Assembly (NCBI GenBank): GCA_027491735.1
Contig: JAOZGP010000023.1
Location: 42,656-106,655 of the forward strand
Length of the DNA stretch: 64,000 bases
Reading direction: 5' to 3'
From: Thermoproteota archaeon
GTDB lineage: Archaea; Korarchaeota; Korarchaeia; Korarchaeales; Korarchaeaceae
The position numbers were made by a program, and so were the translations under genes. The stretch's first letter is position 1, and every line of letters begins with the position of its first letter. The notes below the pieces were generated by a model that made no database searches, had not been told where the DNA came from, and saw only the letters and a program-made list of their open reading frames with translations. Positions 34,781 to 44,786 of this stretch are shown here, piece after piece.

Positions 34781-34928
34781 GAAATACACCCCCCAAAAGG
34801 ACCGGAGGTGTTGCAGGGATTAAACATAAAAAATTAACTTCCTCTCCGGATGAAACTTCTCCTTAACGAGGAGAGCGCTCCAATTTGCCCAAAGCCTGCC
34901 AGAACGAGTCGGAGATCTGTCATCCGAA

Positions 34929-34939
34929 GGTATAAATAC
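34929..34939 (+). promoter_or_regulatory. TATA box of the antiporter gene
   Basis: GGTATAAATAC lies about 28-38 bases upstream of ATG 34967, supporting that ATG rather than the in-frame ATG at 34850, which precedes the promoter. Confidence 0.6.
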
Positions 34940-34966
34940 TTGATGTGTGGATGTTTCCTTGGAAAC

Positions 34967-36688
34967 ATGGAGACTGCGACCAGCTTTGCCTCGCTGGTAG
35001 GGTTGGGGATCATAGCAGTTCTGGCGGGAATCTATGCCAGAAGGAGGGCTACTGTGGTGCTCCCAGCCATAATGCTTGGCTCGCTGATCTGTCGTTTTCT
35101 CGGTCTAACCCTCCCTGATGTGGTGTTCAAGACCTCCTTTCTGGCAGGAGCTCTCATAGTCTTCATAGCGGGACTGGAGCTTGACATCCACTTCATAGCC
35201 AGGTGTAAGGAGAAGATAGTACTGACCGCCGCGATAGAGATACCCCTCTACCTCCTGATATTCTACGTGGTTCTCCACATCCTTCCAATGCCTGTGGCAA
35301 TAGCTTTGATGGCGATCATGGTCGCGTCCAACGAGATGTTCGTACTGGAGGTCAGGAAGACGGGCGATGAAGAGCTAGCCATGTATGGGATAGTCATCTC
35401 AGTCATAGAAGATGCTTTTGCCGTTTTTCTCTATACTTTGGGAGCTTTTTCGAGCCCCAGTATTTTCTGGAGGTCGGCTGTCACTCTTCTTGATGAAAAG
35501 GGAGCTAGCTTGTTTATACTGAGCGTATCCGTCTTTATTCTGTCTTTATTCCTCGCAAAGCCTATGAGCAGATTCATGATAAAGCTTGGGAGGAAAGATA
35601 CTAAGGTCCTCCTCACCCTCCTCTATATGATCTTCCTGATAACTTTATCAGAAGCTATAAAGCTACCTGAGGCCCTTGTCGTTTTCTTGGGAGCTCTAGC
35701 TTTAACATTTAGCGGTTTGGATGAGGAGACCTTCGAGATCATGGAGAGCTACATGATCTTAGCGGTGATGTGTTTCGTGGCAGCCCTCCCCTACTACATT
35801 CCAGGCAAGATAGACCTCACGACCTTCGTGAATGCCATGATGTTCGGGGCTGCCCTGTCCGTTCTCGCCTTCGCTCTCAGGTTCACCATACTCTCAGTAT
35901 CCTCTTTTCTAAGCGGGCTTCCTCCGAGAAAGTGTTGGTATCTCGCGTTCACATTGGCAAACATAGGAGAGTTTGGGCTGATAGTCCTGTCCGGGCTCCT
36001 GGTGAACAGGATGCTCCCCCAATACGTGGCCTTAGCTGCCATGTTTGCCTATGGGTTTAACCTCTCGATGATGTGTGTCATAGCGCCCAACTCCTTTCGC
36101 ATTCTGTCCTGGCTCGAGAACAGAGTTCCCTCCTGCCTCCCCAGGATTATTTCAAAGGCTCATGAGAGGGTGGTGGTTTTCTTGGGAAGAACGATAGAAG
36201 ATCCCACGTTTAAGGAACATGTTAGCGAGCTCATTCTCTCAGTGAGCTTAATCTATGTGTTCAGCGCCCTTATACAGGTGATAAACGTTCCGGTCGTGAG
36301 CTACGTGCTCACGATCCTGGTGATGAGTATGTTCATAATATCTACTTACATAGTCTTTCAGTACATAAGCCAACACTTCGAGATGTTGAAGATGAGACCG
36401 GAAGCCCTTCCAAGTCTCTTCGTGAAGTTTGCCCTGTTCTACGCCGTAATGTATCCCGTCCTAGGATCTTTCAAGCACATAGTAGTTGAGAGGAGCGTCG
36501 ACTTCACAAGCCCAATAGTGATGTTCTCGGCCTTTGTCCTATCCTTCATCATGTTTAAGGGCGTTAAGAGAGTCGGTCTATTCCTCGGCCACCATGGAGA
36601 AAGAGAGAGATCTTCCGATCAGAGTAAGGTAGATCGCTTGAGCACTCTGAGAGACTATGAGGGAGATGGCGAGCCCAATCCCTCCTAA
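34967..36688 (+). CDS. Cation/proton antiporter, CPA2 (Kef/NapA-like) family
   Basis: A 573-residue integral membrane protein exchanging Na+ or K+ for protons. The N-terminal 380 residues hold about 12 hydrophobic segments with the family phrases AGALIVFIAGLELDI, MVASNEMFVLEVRKTGDEELAMYG and FTLANIGEFGLIVLSGLLV. The rest is an unusual C-terminal part with four more membrane segments rather than a cytoplasmic TrkA domain. The start was chosen from the TATA box position. The last 111 bases overlap the flippase gene on the opposite strand, so the extreme C-terminus (after about residue 535) is read from DNA coding on both strands. Confidence 0.82.
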   Translation: METATSFASLVGLGIIAVLAGIYARRRATVVLPAIMLGSLICRFLGLTLPDVVFKTSFLAGALIVFIAGLELDIHFIARCKEKIVLTAAIEIPLYLLIFYVVLHILPMPVAIALMAIMVASNEMFVLEVRKTGDEELAMYGIVISVIEDAFAVFLYTLGAFSSPSIFWRSAVTLLDEKGASLFILSVSVFILSLFLAKPMSRFMIKLGRKDTKVLLTLLYMIFLITLSEAIKLPEALVVFLGALALTFSGLDEETFEIMESYMILAVMCFVAALPYYIPGKIDLTTFVNAMMFGAALSVLAFALRFTILSVSSFLSGLPPRKCWYLAFTLANIGEFGLIVLSGLLVNRMLPQYVALAAMFAYGFNLSMMCVIAPNSFRILSWLENRVPSCLPRIISKAHERVVVFLGRTIEDPTFKEHVSELILSVSLIYVFSALIQVINVPVVSYVLTILVMSMFIISTYIVFQYISQHFEMLKMRPEALPSLFVKFALFYAVMYPVLGSFKHIVVERSVDFTSPIVMFSAFVLSFIMFKGVKRVGLFLGHHGERERSSDQSKVDRLSTLRDYEGDGEPNPS

Positions 36689-37744
36689 GAACTTTCCGAG
36701 AGTTAGTACGGATGGGATCATGACCAGCACATAGACGAGACTCCCTAGGAAAACATTTTTGCTCCTCTCCCTGGCAAAGAACTCCGCGTTCTTTATGTTA
36801 ACGACGGCTGCGGGGATGGAGGCCAGGATCATGATCCTTATGACGTCTAACCCTTCAATAAATTTGTGGAAGAATCCGAAAACTATCCAAGGAGAAAAAA
36901 GCGCGAGAGCCAGCGAGGAGGATATTGTTAAGATCAGACCTATTACCTTGATGGATCTTCTACTCCTCCCCGAAGACTCCTCCGGCAGAAGGTAGGCGAA
37001 AAGCGCTGCCGGAATTGTGTACAGAAAAGCGAAGAACTGGTACCCGAGCTGATATATTCCCAGCAGGAAGAACCCAAAGAGGCTTCCTATCATTATCTTG
37101 TCGAGGAAGTTGGCTAGACTCCCCATCACGGTGAGTCCGTAACTGTGCAACACAAAGGAGAACTTCCTTCTTATGGATTTGATCCTCAGGACGGCCCTTC
37201 TCAGCGAGATGAGGTAGCGGTAGCTGAAGATCAGAAGGGAGATCGTGTAGCCGACAAGTACACCCACTATACCGAGCTTGAAGTAGAGGAGGACCGAGAG
37301 GGCTATCTGAGATATCCTGAAACCCGTGTTCACCAAAGCATACTCCTTGTATCTTCTCCTCCCGAGCAGCTCCCTAATTGACATGTAGAAGAACGCTGTG
37401 GCCAACACGAGGAGGCTCGACTGCCAAACGATTGACGCCATGATTAGAGATGCCACGATCGCTGCGAAGAGGACGAGAGAACAGGCCTCCCTTAAGAGCT
37501 CCTCCTCGCCCTTGGCCAGAAAAGTGGTTATGGCGTTGCCCATCCCGAGCATAGCTAAGGAGGCGGGTATCTGAGCGACTGCTATGTAGTAGTTGATCTC
37601 CCCATACTCGCTCACAGATAGGATGGAGGCCAGGATGAGCCAGAATATTGCTCCTAAAATCGAATAGCTGAGTTTACCCATTCCTGTGAAGAAGAAGCCT
37701 CTTTCAGTCTTCAAAAAATGAAAAGTCCTGTCGATGAGGTTCAT
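36578..37744 (-). CDS. Wzx-type polysaccharide/lipid-linked oligosaccharide flippase
   Basis: A 388-residue membrane protein with ten to twelve hydrophobic segments in the MOP (Wzx/MATE) layout: FFFTGMGKLSYSILGAIFWLIL at the start, SEYGEINYYIAVAQIPASL and the mid-protein GSLANFLDKIMIGSLFG. It would flip a lipid-linked sugar across the membrane for surface glycans or protein glycosylation. No glycosyltransferases flank it. It is shorter than typical Wzx proteins (about 420-480). It overlaps the antiporter gene tail to tail by 111 bases. Confidence 0.8.
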   Translation of the reverse strand: MNLIDRTFHFLKTERGFFFTGMGKLSYSILGAIFWLILASILSVSEYGEINYYIAVAQIPASLAMLGMGNAITTFLAKGEEELLREACSLVLFAAIVASLIMASIVWQSSLLVLATAFFYMSIRELLGRRRYKEYALVNTGFRISQIALSVLLYFKLGIVGVLVGYTISLLIFSYRYLISLRRAVLRIKSIRRKFSFVLHSYGLTVMGSLANFLDKIMIGSLFGFFLLGIYQLGYQFFAFLYTIPAALFAYLLPEESSGRSRRSIKVIGLILTISSSLALALFSPWIVFGFFHKFIEGLDVIRIMILASIPAAVVNIKNAEFFARERSKNVFLGSLVYVLVMIPSVLTLGKFLGGIGLAISLIVSQSAQAIYLTLIGRSLSFSMVAEE

Positions 37745-38118
37745 CCGACCTTCTGAGGGCGTACATGTTAAAAACTGTCACTTAAAAATTCCTCTGGAGA
37801 TCCCAGCTCTAGAGGGGAGTTTTCTCAGCAACGCATATAGTAAACTTCCTGTTGTACAACTCGACCGCCCCGAGAGCTGCCCTTCACTCGATCTGAAAAC
37901 CACGAGATGTTCACGTCAGATGGAAACAACAGTGCAAACACCTGCGACTCCCGTTATCTCCTCGAGCCATCCCTTAAGGATTTGACCAGATCTCATCGGG
38001 TCGAGATATTCTAAGGAGCATCGTGAAGTCTGAGCCCACTAGCTCCTCTAGCGATCTCCAGTCCTCACCTTAACACTGAAGGATAACGAGAGTTCAGAAG
38101 GAAAGAGGAGGGAGGAGC
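37745..38118. other. Intergenic, no gene seen
   Basis: About 370 bases between the flippase start and the trpB2 stop. It has short frames only; the AT-rich part near 37760-37790 probably holds the flippase promoter. Confidence 0.4.
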
Positions 38119-39420
38119 TCACAGCCCCAGGACCTGTTTGTAGCCCTCCAAATCTAAGAGTCCGTGTCCCGAGTAGTTGAAGACCACGACTTTCTCCTCT
38201 CCCATTTCCTTGGCCTTGAGCGCCTCCCTTATGGCCACTGCCACGGCATGGGACGTCTCAGGAGCAGGTATCACTCCTTCCGTCCTCGCGAAGAGTTGAG
38301 CTCCTCTGAACGCCTCCTCCTGATCTACAGCCATCGGCTTCACAATTCCCTCCTTCACGAGAAGCGATAGAGTGGGAGCGCATCCATGGTATCTGAGGCC
38401 TCCGGCGTGTATCGGAGGTGGTATGAATCCATATCCCAGCGTGTACATCTTGATGAGAGGCGTCGTCTGGGCAGCATCACCGAAATCGTATCTGTACTCT
38501 CCCTCCGTCATTGAGGGACAAGCCTTAGGCTCCACAGCTATTATCTCCGGCTTCTCTTCGAGCTTTCCCCTTAAGTACTTACCTATTGTAGGGTAGGAGA
38601 ATCCGGCGAAATTGCTTCCTCCCCCAACACATCCTATCAGGACATCTGGTTCCTCGTCTATCTTCTTCAGCTGAAGATCGACCTCCTGCCCTACTATAGT
38701 CTGATGCAGAAGGACGTGATTTAGAACACTCCCCAAGGAGTACTTTGTTTTATCGTCATGTAGAGCTGCCTCCAGAGCTTCGCTTATGGCTATGCCCAGC
38801 GACCCTGTGTTGTTCGGATCCTCCGCCAGTAGCTTCCTTCCAAAGCTGGTTATCTCGCTGGGGGATGGGTGGACCTCAGCTCCGTAAAGCTTCATGACAT
38901 GCTTCCTGTAGGGCTTCTGCATGTAGGATATCCTGACCATGAATATCAAGGCCTTGAGCCCTACCAGGGCCGTGGAGCAGGCGAGAGCGGAGCCCCACTG
39001 TCCAGCACCTGTCTCGGTCGTGAGCCTCTCCACACCCTCCTTCACGGCATAGTATGCTTGAGCTATGGCTGTGTTGAGCTTGTGGCTCCCGGTGGGGGAG
39101 AGATCCTCCCTCTTGTAGTATATCTTGGCTGGAGTCCTGAGATAACGTTCCAGCTTGATGGCTCTTTGGAGAGGAGAGGGCCTCCCCATCATGATATAGT
39201 ATTCCCTGAGCTCATTCGGTATATCTATGAACCTCTCCATGGAGGCTTCCTGCCTCACGCATTCCTTGATAAACACTGCTTCTAGATCCTCCGGCTTAAC
39301 CGGTTCTCCTGTTTTGGGATTTAGATACGGTGGAAACTCCTCCCTGAGATCAGGTAGGATGTTGTACCACTTCTCAGGAAGCTCGCCCGTATCCAAGCAT
39401 ATTCTGATAGCTTCATCCAT
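38119..39420 (-). CDS. trpB: Tryptophan synthase beta chain, TrpB2 type
   Basis: PLP enzyme making tryptophan from indole and serine. The 433-residue protein has the PLP lysine in [30 protein letters not shown], the phosphate-binding loop [12 protein letters not shown] and the C-terminal [13 protein letters not shown]. The longer N-terminus and [12 protein letters not shown] insertion mark TrpB2, the form that commonly works without TrpA or stands outside the trp operon. No other trp gene is in the window, which fits a stand-alone indole-salvage role. Confidence 0.95.
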   Translation of the reverse strand: MDEAIRICLDTGELPEKWYNILPDLREEFPPYLNPKTGEPVKPEDLEAVFIKECVRQEASMERFIDIPNELREYYIMMGRPSPLQRAIKLERYLRTPAKIYYKREDLSPTGSHKLNTAIAQAYYAVKEGVERLTTETGAGQWGSALACSTALVGLKALIFMVRISYMQKPYRKHVMKLYGAEVHPSPSEITSFGRKLLAEDPNNTGSLGIAISEALEAALHDDKTKYSLGSVLNHVLLHQTIVGQEVDLQLKKIDEEPDVLIGCVGGGSNFAGFSYPTIGKYLRGKLEEKPEIIAVEPKACPSMTEGEYRYDFGDAAQTTPLIKMYTLGYGFIPPPIHAGGLRYHGCAPTLSLLVKEGIVKPMAVDQEEAFRGAQLFARTEGVIPAPETSHAVAVAIREALKAKEMGEEKVVVFNYSGHGLLDLEGYKQVLGL

Positions 39421-40046
39421 GTGATCACCCCCTCAACACCGACGCCGGCGATTCCAGGTCAATGAAGGAGCGCTTGGTTGTCCTTGGGAAGAGCCTCTGC
39501 TGTCGATCTCCGCCTCAATACTTGCCCTAATCTCATCTCCTCTAGGAGAGACCTCTGCATCCCCACTTCCGTAGTTCACCAGCGAGGCGGATGTTCTCCT
39601 GGAACCTAGTGATCTCATGGTCTTGATCCTATGGTGCTTATTCAGAAAGACCATGATCTTCAGATCAACACCTACAGTTCTTCTGATGATTGCGTGACTT
39701 CCTGAATTGGTTCTTATTCCATAAACCTTCCCATGGATGATGCTCCTGCGCCTTTCGAGGAGCTGTCCGGAAACTTGGCAGATCAAGTTGTTGAGACCTG
39801 GAGATCTCCTCATGCAGAAGACAGGATTATGGAGGCCAAAGATGGTCACCCATGTTCTCACCTGGCTGTCCAAACCTCAGGAAGAGCAGCTTTTAATCTT
39901 TGTGGACAGGTGCTCACGTCTAGTTGAGAGGCCTGGCTGACGGTGGAGACAACACCTTTAGGCAGAAGCCTTCTTCTGATCTGAAAGATGTCGAGGAGGC
40001 TTCGGATGATGGAAAATTTATTAAAAGCACCCCTTAAGAACTAACT
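39421..40046. other. Long intergenic stretch with possible decayed frame
   Basis: About 625 bases. A 146-codon minus-strand frame (39433-39873) ends in a Gly/Ser/Pro/Arg-rich tail (MRSLGSRRTSASLVNYGSGD...) of a kind I associate with transposase C-termini, but the core motifs of TnpB (CxxC, DRD) are missing. It could be a transposon scar. AT-rich bases 40015-40045 form the promoter of the transporter gene that follows. Confidence 0.35.
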
Positions 40047-41282
40047 GTGCTCCTAAACCCAGAAACTCTCACATTAATTGTCGTCGCACTCGTCTATGCA
40101 GCCATAATAGCCATACCCAGGATGCGATCTGTCATCTCGATTGTAGGGGTTTTTCTGATGGCATATGTTGTTAAAGTCGTTCATCTCAATGATCTAACTT
40201 CAGAGGTCCTGATAAAGCCTCTGATAATCCTGTTTGGTCTGATGGCCTTGGGAGGACTCCTCCGGGAGAGCGGCTTCTTCACCTACCTCGTCCGTTTGGC
40301 AGTAAAGCTGTCGAGTGGAAGAGGGAATGTCTTCTTCCTCACGGTCTGTGCTTTCACATGCCTCTTATCCGCCCTGATAGGGAATACCCTCGCGGCTTAC
40401 TTCATGGTTCTGGCCACCGTATCCTCCCTCAAGGAACTGAACGTCGACCCTAAGCCATACGTGATCTCCGAAATAATCCTGGCCAACATAGCTGGGACTG
40501 CCACACTGATAGGTGAGCCGTCCAACATAGTAATAGGAAGCTGGCTCCTTCTCTCCTTCAACCTGTTCGTCGCCAGGCTGGGATGGATAGTGACCATATG
40601 TGCTGTGACATCCGTATTGCTGCTCTTATACCTCTTCAGGGAGAGGTTGAGCGACATCCCGAGCAAGGTCGACCTGAACATGAATGGAGAGCACAGAATT
40701 CTCATGATAGGAGGAATAGCCTCCATGATTGCCTCGATTGTGCTTTTATTTTTAGGAATTGAACCCGTGGCTGCTTTAAGCGTCCTCGCGATGGCCATAC
40801 TCTTCTTTGGAGGTAGGAGAACTGAGAGGATAATGGCCAACATGGAGTGGAGCACCTTCATCTACGTTGGAAGCGTAGTGCTCATGGCTAGAGGGCTTCA
40901 GAACGCCGGAGCAACAGTCGAGCTTGCTAGGCTCATCTCATCTTGGAGAGTAGATCTTTTCCTCTCATCTCTCCTCTTTTCATTTCTGCTCTCCACGTTT
41001 CTGGATGACCTGCAGACCTCAGCTCTCATGGTGCCCACAATGGCCAACCTGATATCAGTTGGAGACTTCCCTCCCTGGTGGGCCCTGATAATGGGACTTG
41101 GATTCGGATCAGCTGCGAGTTCCATAGGCTCCTACACAACCATAATATCCCTCCAAGCAGCTCGAAGGGAAGGATGTGAGATCGGCGGTCTCGAGTACCT
41201 CAAGAAAGGACTGCTCATATCGACAGTATCTCTAACGCTGACCGTGATCTTGTTTCTCATCGGAGAGAGAGTGGTTCCATGA
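40047..41282 (+). CDS. Anion/Na+ transporter of the ArsB/NhaD/CitMHS superfamily (first copy)
   Basis: A 411-residue membrane protein with about 11 hydrophobic segments in two inverted halves. Characteristic helix-breaking loops are LLSALIGNTLAAYFMVLATV, GTATLIGEPSNIVIG and FLSTFLDDLQTSALMVPTM. The superfamily includes arsenite exporters, Na+/H+ antiporters and dicarboxylate carriers; sequence alone does not choose. It starts with GTG 40047 and overlaps the next transporter gene by four bases (ATGA), so the two paralogues are coupled and may act as a pair. Confidence 0.78.
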   Translation: MLLNPETLTLIVVALVYAAIIAIPRMRSVISIVGVFLMAYVVKVVHLNDLTSEVLIKPLIILFGLMALGGLLRESGFFTYLVRLAVKLSSGRGNVFFLTVCAFTCLLSALIGNTLAAYFMVLATVSSLKELNVDPKPYVISEIILANIAGTATLIGEPSNIVIGSWLLLSFNLFVARLGWIVTICAVTSVLLLLYLFRERLSDIPSKVDLNMNGEHRILMIGGIASMIASIVLLFLGIEPVAALSVLAMAILFFGGRRTERIMANMEWSTFIYVGSVVLMARGLQNAGATVELARLISSWRVDLFLSSLLFSFLLSTFLDDLQTSALMVPTMANLISVGDFPPWWALIMGLGFGSAASSIGSYTTIISLQAARREGCEIGGLEYLKKGLLISTVSLTLTVILFLIGERVVP

Positions 41283-42643
41283 TGTCCAGCAGACAATTCA
41301 CGAGGATCGCTTTCATCGCGGGCCTGATACTCGCCTACTACCTCGGATACCTGAGGGGAAGTGGAATCCTCACAGAGATGCAGCTCAGGGCCCTTCTCGT
41401 ATTCATAGCGGCCTACTTCTTGATAGCAACTGAGGTCAGACAGGAGAACGTGGTCACGCTATCGGCCATAGTGATGATCTGGCTCCTGGGCATAATGGAG
41501 CCAAGGGATATGGTCAGGTACGTGGATATCCAGACTCTTGGAATCCTGTTTGGCATGATGGTGGTTGTGGGCGCTCTGCAGGAGGCTGGCTTTTACGACT
41601 ATCTAGGATACAGGATCAGAAGCTCTCTGGGCGGGAGACCAGATGCATCCTTCTGGGTCATAATGTTTCTGACATACCTGCTTTCAGCTTTTCTTCCAAA
41701 CATAACAGCTGTGATGTTCACCGTTCCCCTGCTCTTCTCGACTTGTAGAATGTATGGTGAGAACCCGCCCTTCATGCTCGCAGCCATGGTGATGGCCGCC
41801 AACTCCGGCGGGTTTGCCACACTCGTGGGGGATCCGCCCAACATGATGATAGCCTCCAGAACAGGCTTCACCTTCAGGGACTTCATGCTGAACACCTTCC
41901 CCATATCCGCCATATCCATGATCGGTGGCATCTTCTTTCTCAAGTTCGTCTATAGAAGGTTCGTTAGAGAGGGAGAGACCGTCTCCTGGATCAGCAATGA
42001 GGAAGTTGAGGAGGAATTTCAGATAAAGGACAGGAGATTTTTCTATCTATCGCTAACAGCCTTCTTAGCGAGCATGATAGCATTTACGATCTCAGATAAG
42101 CTTGGATTGACACCAGCTGAGGTTGCTCTCTTCACAGCAGTGTTCTTAATGGCTGTCGGCGGGGAGAAAATGTCTCGAATATTGGAGAACGTTCAATGGG
42201 ACATTCTTCTCTTTGTGGCATCAATATTTGTTGTTGTAGGAGCTTTGGAGTATACAGGTCTTCTCCAGTTGATCTCGTCAGCTATACTGCCTCTGCTCGA
42301 GGTCAACCCACGGTTGTCGATATCCCTCATACTCTGGATAGCTGCTCTTGGATCGGCGGTCATACCGAACATACCATTCGCAGCGGTGATGACCCCCCTG
42401 TTAGCGGGGATAACACCTCGTCTGAGTCCGGATGTGTCCAACGCCCTCTGGTGGAGTTTAGCCACCGGTCTGGCTTTGGGAGGAAATTTCACTCCCATAT
42501 CCGCAGCTCCAAACGTTGTAGCCCTTTCCATAGCTGAGAGGTACGGCGTCAGGATGAGCTTCAAGGAGTTCGTGAGGATGGCCCTTCCTCCAGCGCTGGT
42601 CGCCGTGGCGACAGCCAACCTGTACCTGGTGGCGGCCTACTGA
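41279..42643 (+). CDS. Anion/Na+ transporter of the ArsB/NhaD/CitMHS superfamily (second copy)
   Basis: A 454-residue paralogue of the preceding gene, with about 12 hydrophobic segments. It has LLSAFLPNITAVMFTVPLLF, FATLVGDPPNMMIAS and the second-half equivalents AVIPNIPFAAVMTPLL and LGGNFTPISAAPNVVAL. The GDPPNMM motif is typical of the ArsB/P-protein branch. The gene for malic enzyme follows by 160 bases with its own promoter, which would fit import of malate or another dicarboxylate, but Na+/H+ exchange is equally possible. Confidence 0.8.
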   Translation: MMSSRQFTRIAFIAGLILAYYLGYLRGSGILTEMQLRALLVFIAAYFLIATEVRQENVVTLSAIVMIWLLGIMEPRDMVRYVDIQTLGILFGMMVVVGALQEAGFYDYLGYRIRSSLGGRPDASFWVIMFLTYLLSAFLPNITAVMFTVPLLFSTCRMYGENPPFMLAAMVMAANSGGFATLVGDPPNMMIASRTGFTFRDFMLNTFPISAISMIGGIFFLKFVYRRFVREGETVSWISNEEVEEEFQIKDRRFFYLSLTAFLASMIAFTISDKLGLTPAEVALFTAVFLMAVGGEKMSRILENVQWDILLFVASIFVVVGALEYTGLLQLISSAILPLLEVNPRLSISLILWIAALGSAVIPNIPFAAVMTPLLAGITPRLSPDVSNALWWSLATGLALGGNFTPISAAPNVVALSIAERYGVRMSFKEFVRMALPPALVAVATANLYLVAAY

Positions 42644-42774
42644 GATGGTTATTTTTGTTAAAAGAATTCACACCAGTAGGGAAAGATTCCGAGAGCAGAG
42701 GATCTATCAAATTGTCCTTTCTTACGCTGATTTACCTATATAGCGATGCTTATGTAAAAGATTATTAAGCAAGC

Positions 42775-42792
42775 CCGGGGGGATCTCCCCGG
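42775..42792 (+). promoter_or_regulatory. Hairpin touching the ribosome-binding site of the malic enzyme gene
   Basis: CCGGGG and CCCCGG form a six-base GC stem with a six-base loop. Its last two bases are the first two of the GGTGAT ribosome-binding site (42791-42796), nine bases before ATG 42805. If it forms in the mRNA it would restrict ribosome access. Confidence 0.45.
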
Positions 42793-42804
42793 TGATGATT
42801 CAAG

Positions 42805-44172
42805 ATGAGCGATGCCTGTAGAGATGAGAAGAGGAAGGAAGAGGCCAACAAACCATACAAGCTGGCTATGGAGTACGCGGATATTTATGGCGGTAAGATA
42901 GAGATTGCTCCGAGGGTTCCCGTCTATCACCTGAAGGACTTCGCTGTATGGTATACTCCTGGCGTTGCCGAGGTCTCAAGGCGGATAGCCGAGAAACCCG
43001 ATCTCTCCCTAGAATACACCAATAGATGGAATACTATAGCTGTCCTCACAAACGGCACCAGGGTGCTGGGCCTCGGGGATGTAGGTCCAGAGGCCTCCCT
43101 CCCTGTGATGGAGGGTAAGGCTCTCTTGTTCAAGTATCTCGGTGGCGTCGATGCCTTTCCAGTGACTATAAGGGTCAAGGACAGGAAGACATTCGTCGAG
43201 GTGGCCAAGATCCTGGAGCCCACCTTTGGAGGAATAAACCTGGAGGACATAAGGTCGCCCGACTGTTTCTACATATTAGAAACCCTGAGGAAGGAGCTCA
43301 ATATCCCCGTTTGGCACGATGATCAGCAGGGAACTGCTGGGGCAACTGTAGCCGGATTGATAAATGCCCTGAAGATCACGGGAAGGAGTCCACAAGAGAC
43401 CAAGGTGGCGTTCATAGGATGTGGAGCCGCCAACATAGCTGGAGCGCGACTCTGTTTCATAATAGGGATAAGACCTGAAAACACGATCATGGTGGACAGC
43501 AAGGGCATACTCTACAAGAGCAGGCCGGACATGGAGAAGGTCAGGAAGAAGAACCCATGGAAGTACGAGATGGCCGTTAAGACCAATCCTGAAGAGAGGA
43601 AAGGAGGCATAGCTGAGGCTCTAGAGGGCATGGATGTTGTGATAGCTGCTAGCAAGCCAGGACCTGGCGTTATAAAGCCGGAATGGATAGAGAAGATGAA
43701 CAAGGACCCCATAGTCTTCGCTGAGGCCAACCCAGTGCCGGAGATATGGCCCTGGGAGGCCAAGGAGGCAGGAGCCAGGATCGTCGCCACAGGGAGAAGT
43801 GATTTCCCCAACCAAGTGAACAACAGCTTGGTGTTTCCGGCAATGTTCAGGGGAGTGCTGGACGTCAGGGCGAGGACCATAACGGATGAGATGGCTTCTG
43901 AGGCCGCTAAAGCCCTCGCCAAGTACGCCGAGGAGAGAGGGCTGAGGGAGGACTACATAATACCGACCATGGAGGAGTTCGAGGTGTTCCCATATGTAGC
44001 GGCGGCCACTGCCCTCAAGGCGATGGAGCAGGGAGTCGCCAGGAAGTTTCTCTCCAGGAACGAGATTCTGGAGAGGGCAAGATACATGATAAGCAGGTCA
44101 AGGAGGATGATGGAGGTACTTTTGGAGAAGGAGATCATAAAGAAACCTCCTAAGGGGAAGATCTACTATTAG
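42805..44172 (+). CDS. Malic enzyme (NAD(P)-dependent)
   Basis: Oxidatively decarboxylates malate to pyruvate. The 455-residue protein has [13 protein letters not shown] (catalytic Tyr), [20 protein letters not shown] (catalytic Lys), the metal-binding [28 protein letters not shown], the NAD(P) loop [12 protein letters not shown] and [16 protein letters not shown]. It is the short archaeal/bacterial form without a phosphotransacetylase domain. It has GGTGATG before ATG 42805. Its 3' end overlaps kptA by four bases, tail to tail. Together with PEP carboxykinase (4.2 kb) it controls the C3-C4 junction. Confidence 0.95.
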   Translation: MSDACRDEKRKEEANKPYKLAMEYADIYGGKIEIAPRVPVYHLKDFAVWYTPGVAEVSRRIAEKPDLSLEYTNRWNTIAVLTNGTRVLGLGDVGPEASLPVMEGKALLFKYLGGVDAFPVTIRVKDRKTFVEVAKILEPTFGGINLEDIRSPDCFYILETLRKELNIPVWHDDQQGTAGATVAGLINALKITGRSPQETKVAFIGCGAANIAGARLCFIIGIRPENTIMVDSKGILYKSRPDMEKVRKKNPWKYEMAVKTNPEERKGGIAEALEGMDVVIAASKPGPGVIKPEWIEKMNKDPIVFAEANPVPEIWPWEAKEAGARIVATGRSDFPNQVNNSLVFPAMFRGVLDVRARTITDEMASEAAKALAKYAEERGLREDYIIPTMEEFEVFPYVAAATALKAMEQGVARKFLSRNEILERARYMISRSRRMMEVLLEKEIIKKPPKGKIYY

Positions 44173-44786
44173 GATCCTCTTTCCCTCCTCAATTTTTCAC
44201 CATGGCCTTGAACCACAGAAGGTCGAATGTAGATCCCAGTTATGTACCTGCGGGGTACCTCCTTAACTAGGTAGATGCTCCTACCAGCTTTTCTGACCTC
44301 GTACCCATCATTCGCCATGGCCTCGACATCCACCTCCAACACGACGACGTCGGGCCCATGTCGGGAGGCCACTTCAATGGCTTCCTCTATGGAGGAAGAA
44401 AGATGCACGTATCTTCTTCTCTGAGGCTTTATGCCCTCTCTATCTATGTTTCTCCAAGCCCTCAGGGTGGTTCCATGGAAGAGGACTTTGATGTCCCTGA
44501 CGGGAGTACCGACCTTGTCCACCCTGACCGTATGTCCATAGGTGGCCCTTATCCTCCAGTCTCTCATCTCAAAACGCCCTTTGGGATCTCTCTCGACGAC
44601 CATCTTTATGTGTTCCGGCCTGACCCATTCGTATCCCCTTCTCCTCGAGATTCTTCTTGCTAGCTCCTCGATGTCCACGCCCGAGAAACCCTCGTCATCC
44701 AGCTCCATGCCCACTGAGGAAGGGTTGTGCCTGAGAATGTATGTGAGCAGTCTGCTCAGCTTCTCCCTCCTCTTCTCCTCAATCAT
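44169..44786 (-). CDS. kptA: RNA 2'-phosphotransferase KptA/Tpt1
   Basis: Moves a 2'-phosphate from RNA to NAD+, forming ADP-ribose 1'',2''-cyclic phosphate. The 205-residue protein has the N-terminal [13 protein letters not shown] and the catalytic-domain signatures [35 protein letters not shown] and [11 protein letters not shown], with the expected Arg-His-Arg-Arg set. In archaea its biological substrate is uncertain because their tRNA splicing does not leave a 2'-phosphate. Its start overlaps the end of mptA by eight bases. Confidence 0.94.
   Translation of the reverse strand: MIEEKRREKLSRLLTYILRHNPSSVGMELDDEGFSGVDIEELARRISRRRGYEWVRPEHIKMVVERDPKGRFEMRDWRIRATYGHTVRVDKVGTPVRDIKVLFHGTTLRAWRNIDREGIKPQRRRYVHLSSSIEEAIEVASRHGPDVVVLEVDVEAMANDGYEVRKAGRSIYLVKEVPRRYITGIYIRPSVVQGHGEKLRRERGS

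Noticed and set aside
39433-39873. A possible TnpB C-terminal tail on the minus strand.
   Set aside because: Only the low-complexity tail is suggestive; the zinc-finger CxxC and catalytic Asp motifs are absent, so I list it only as a possible scar.
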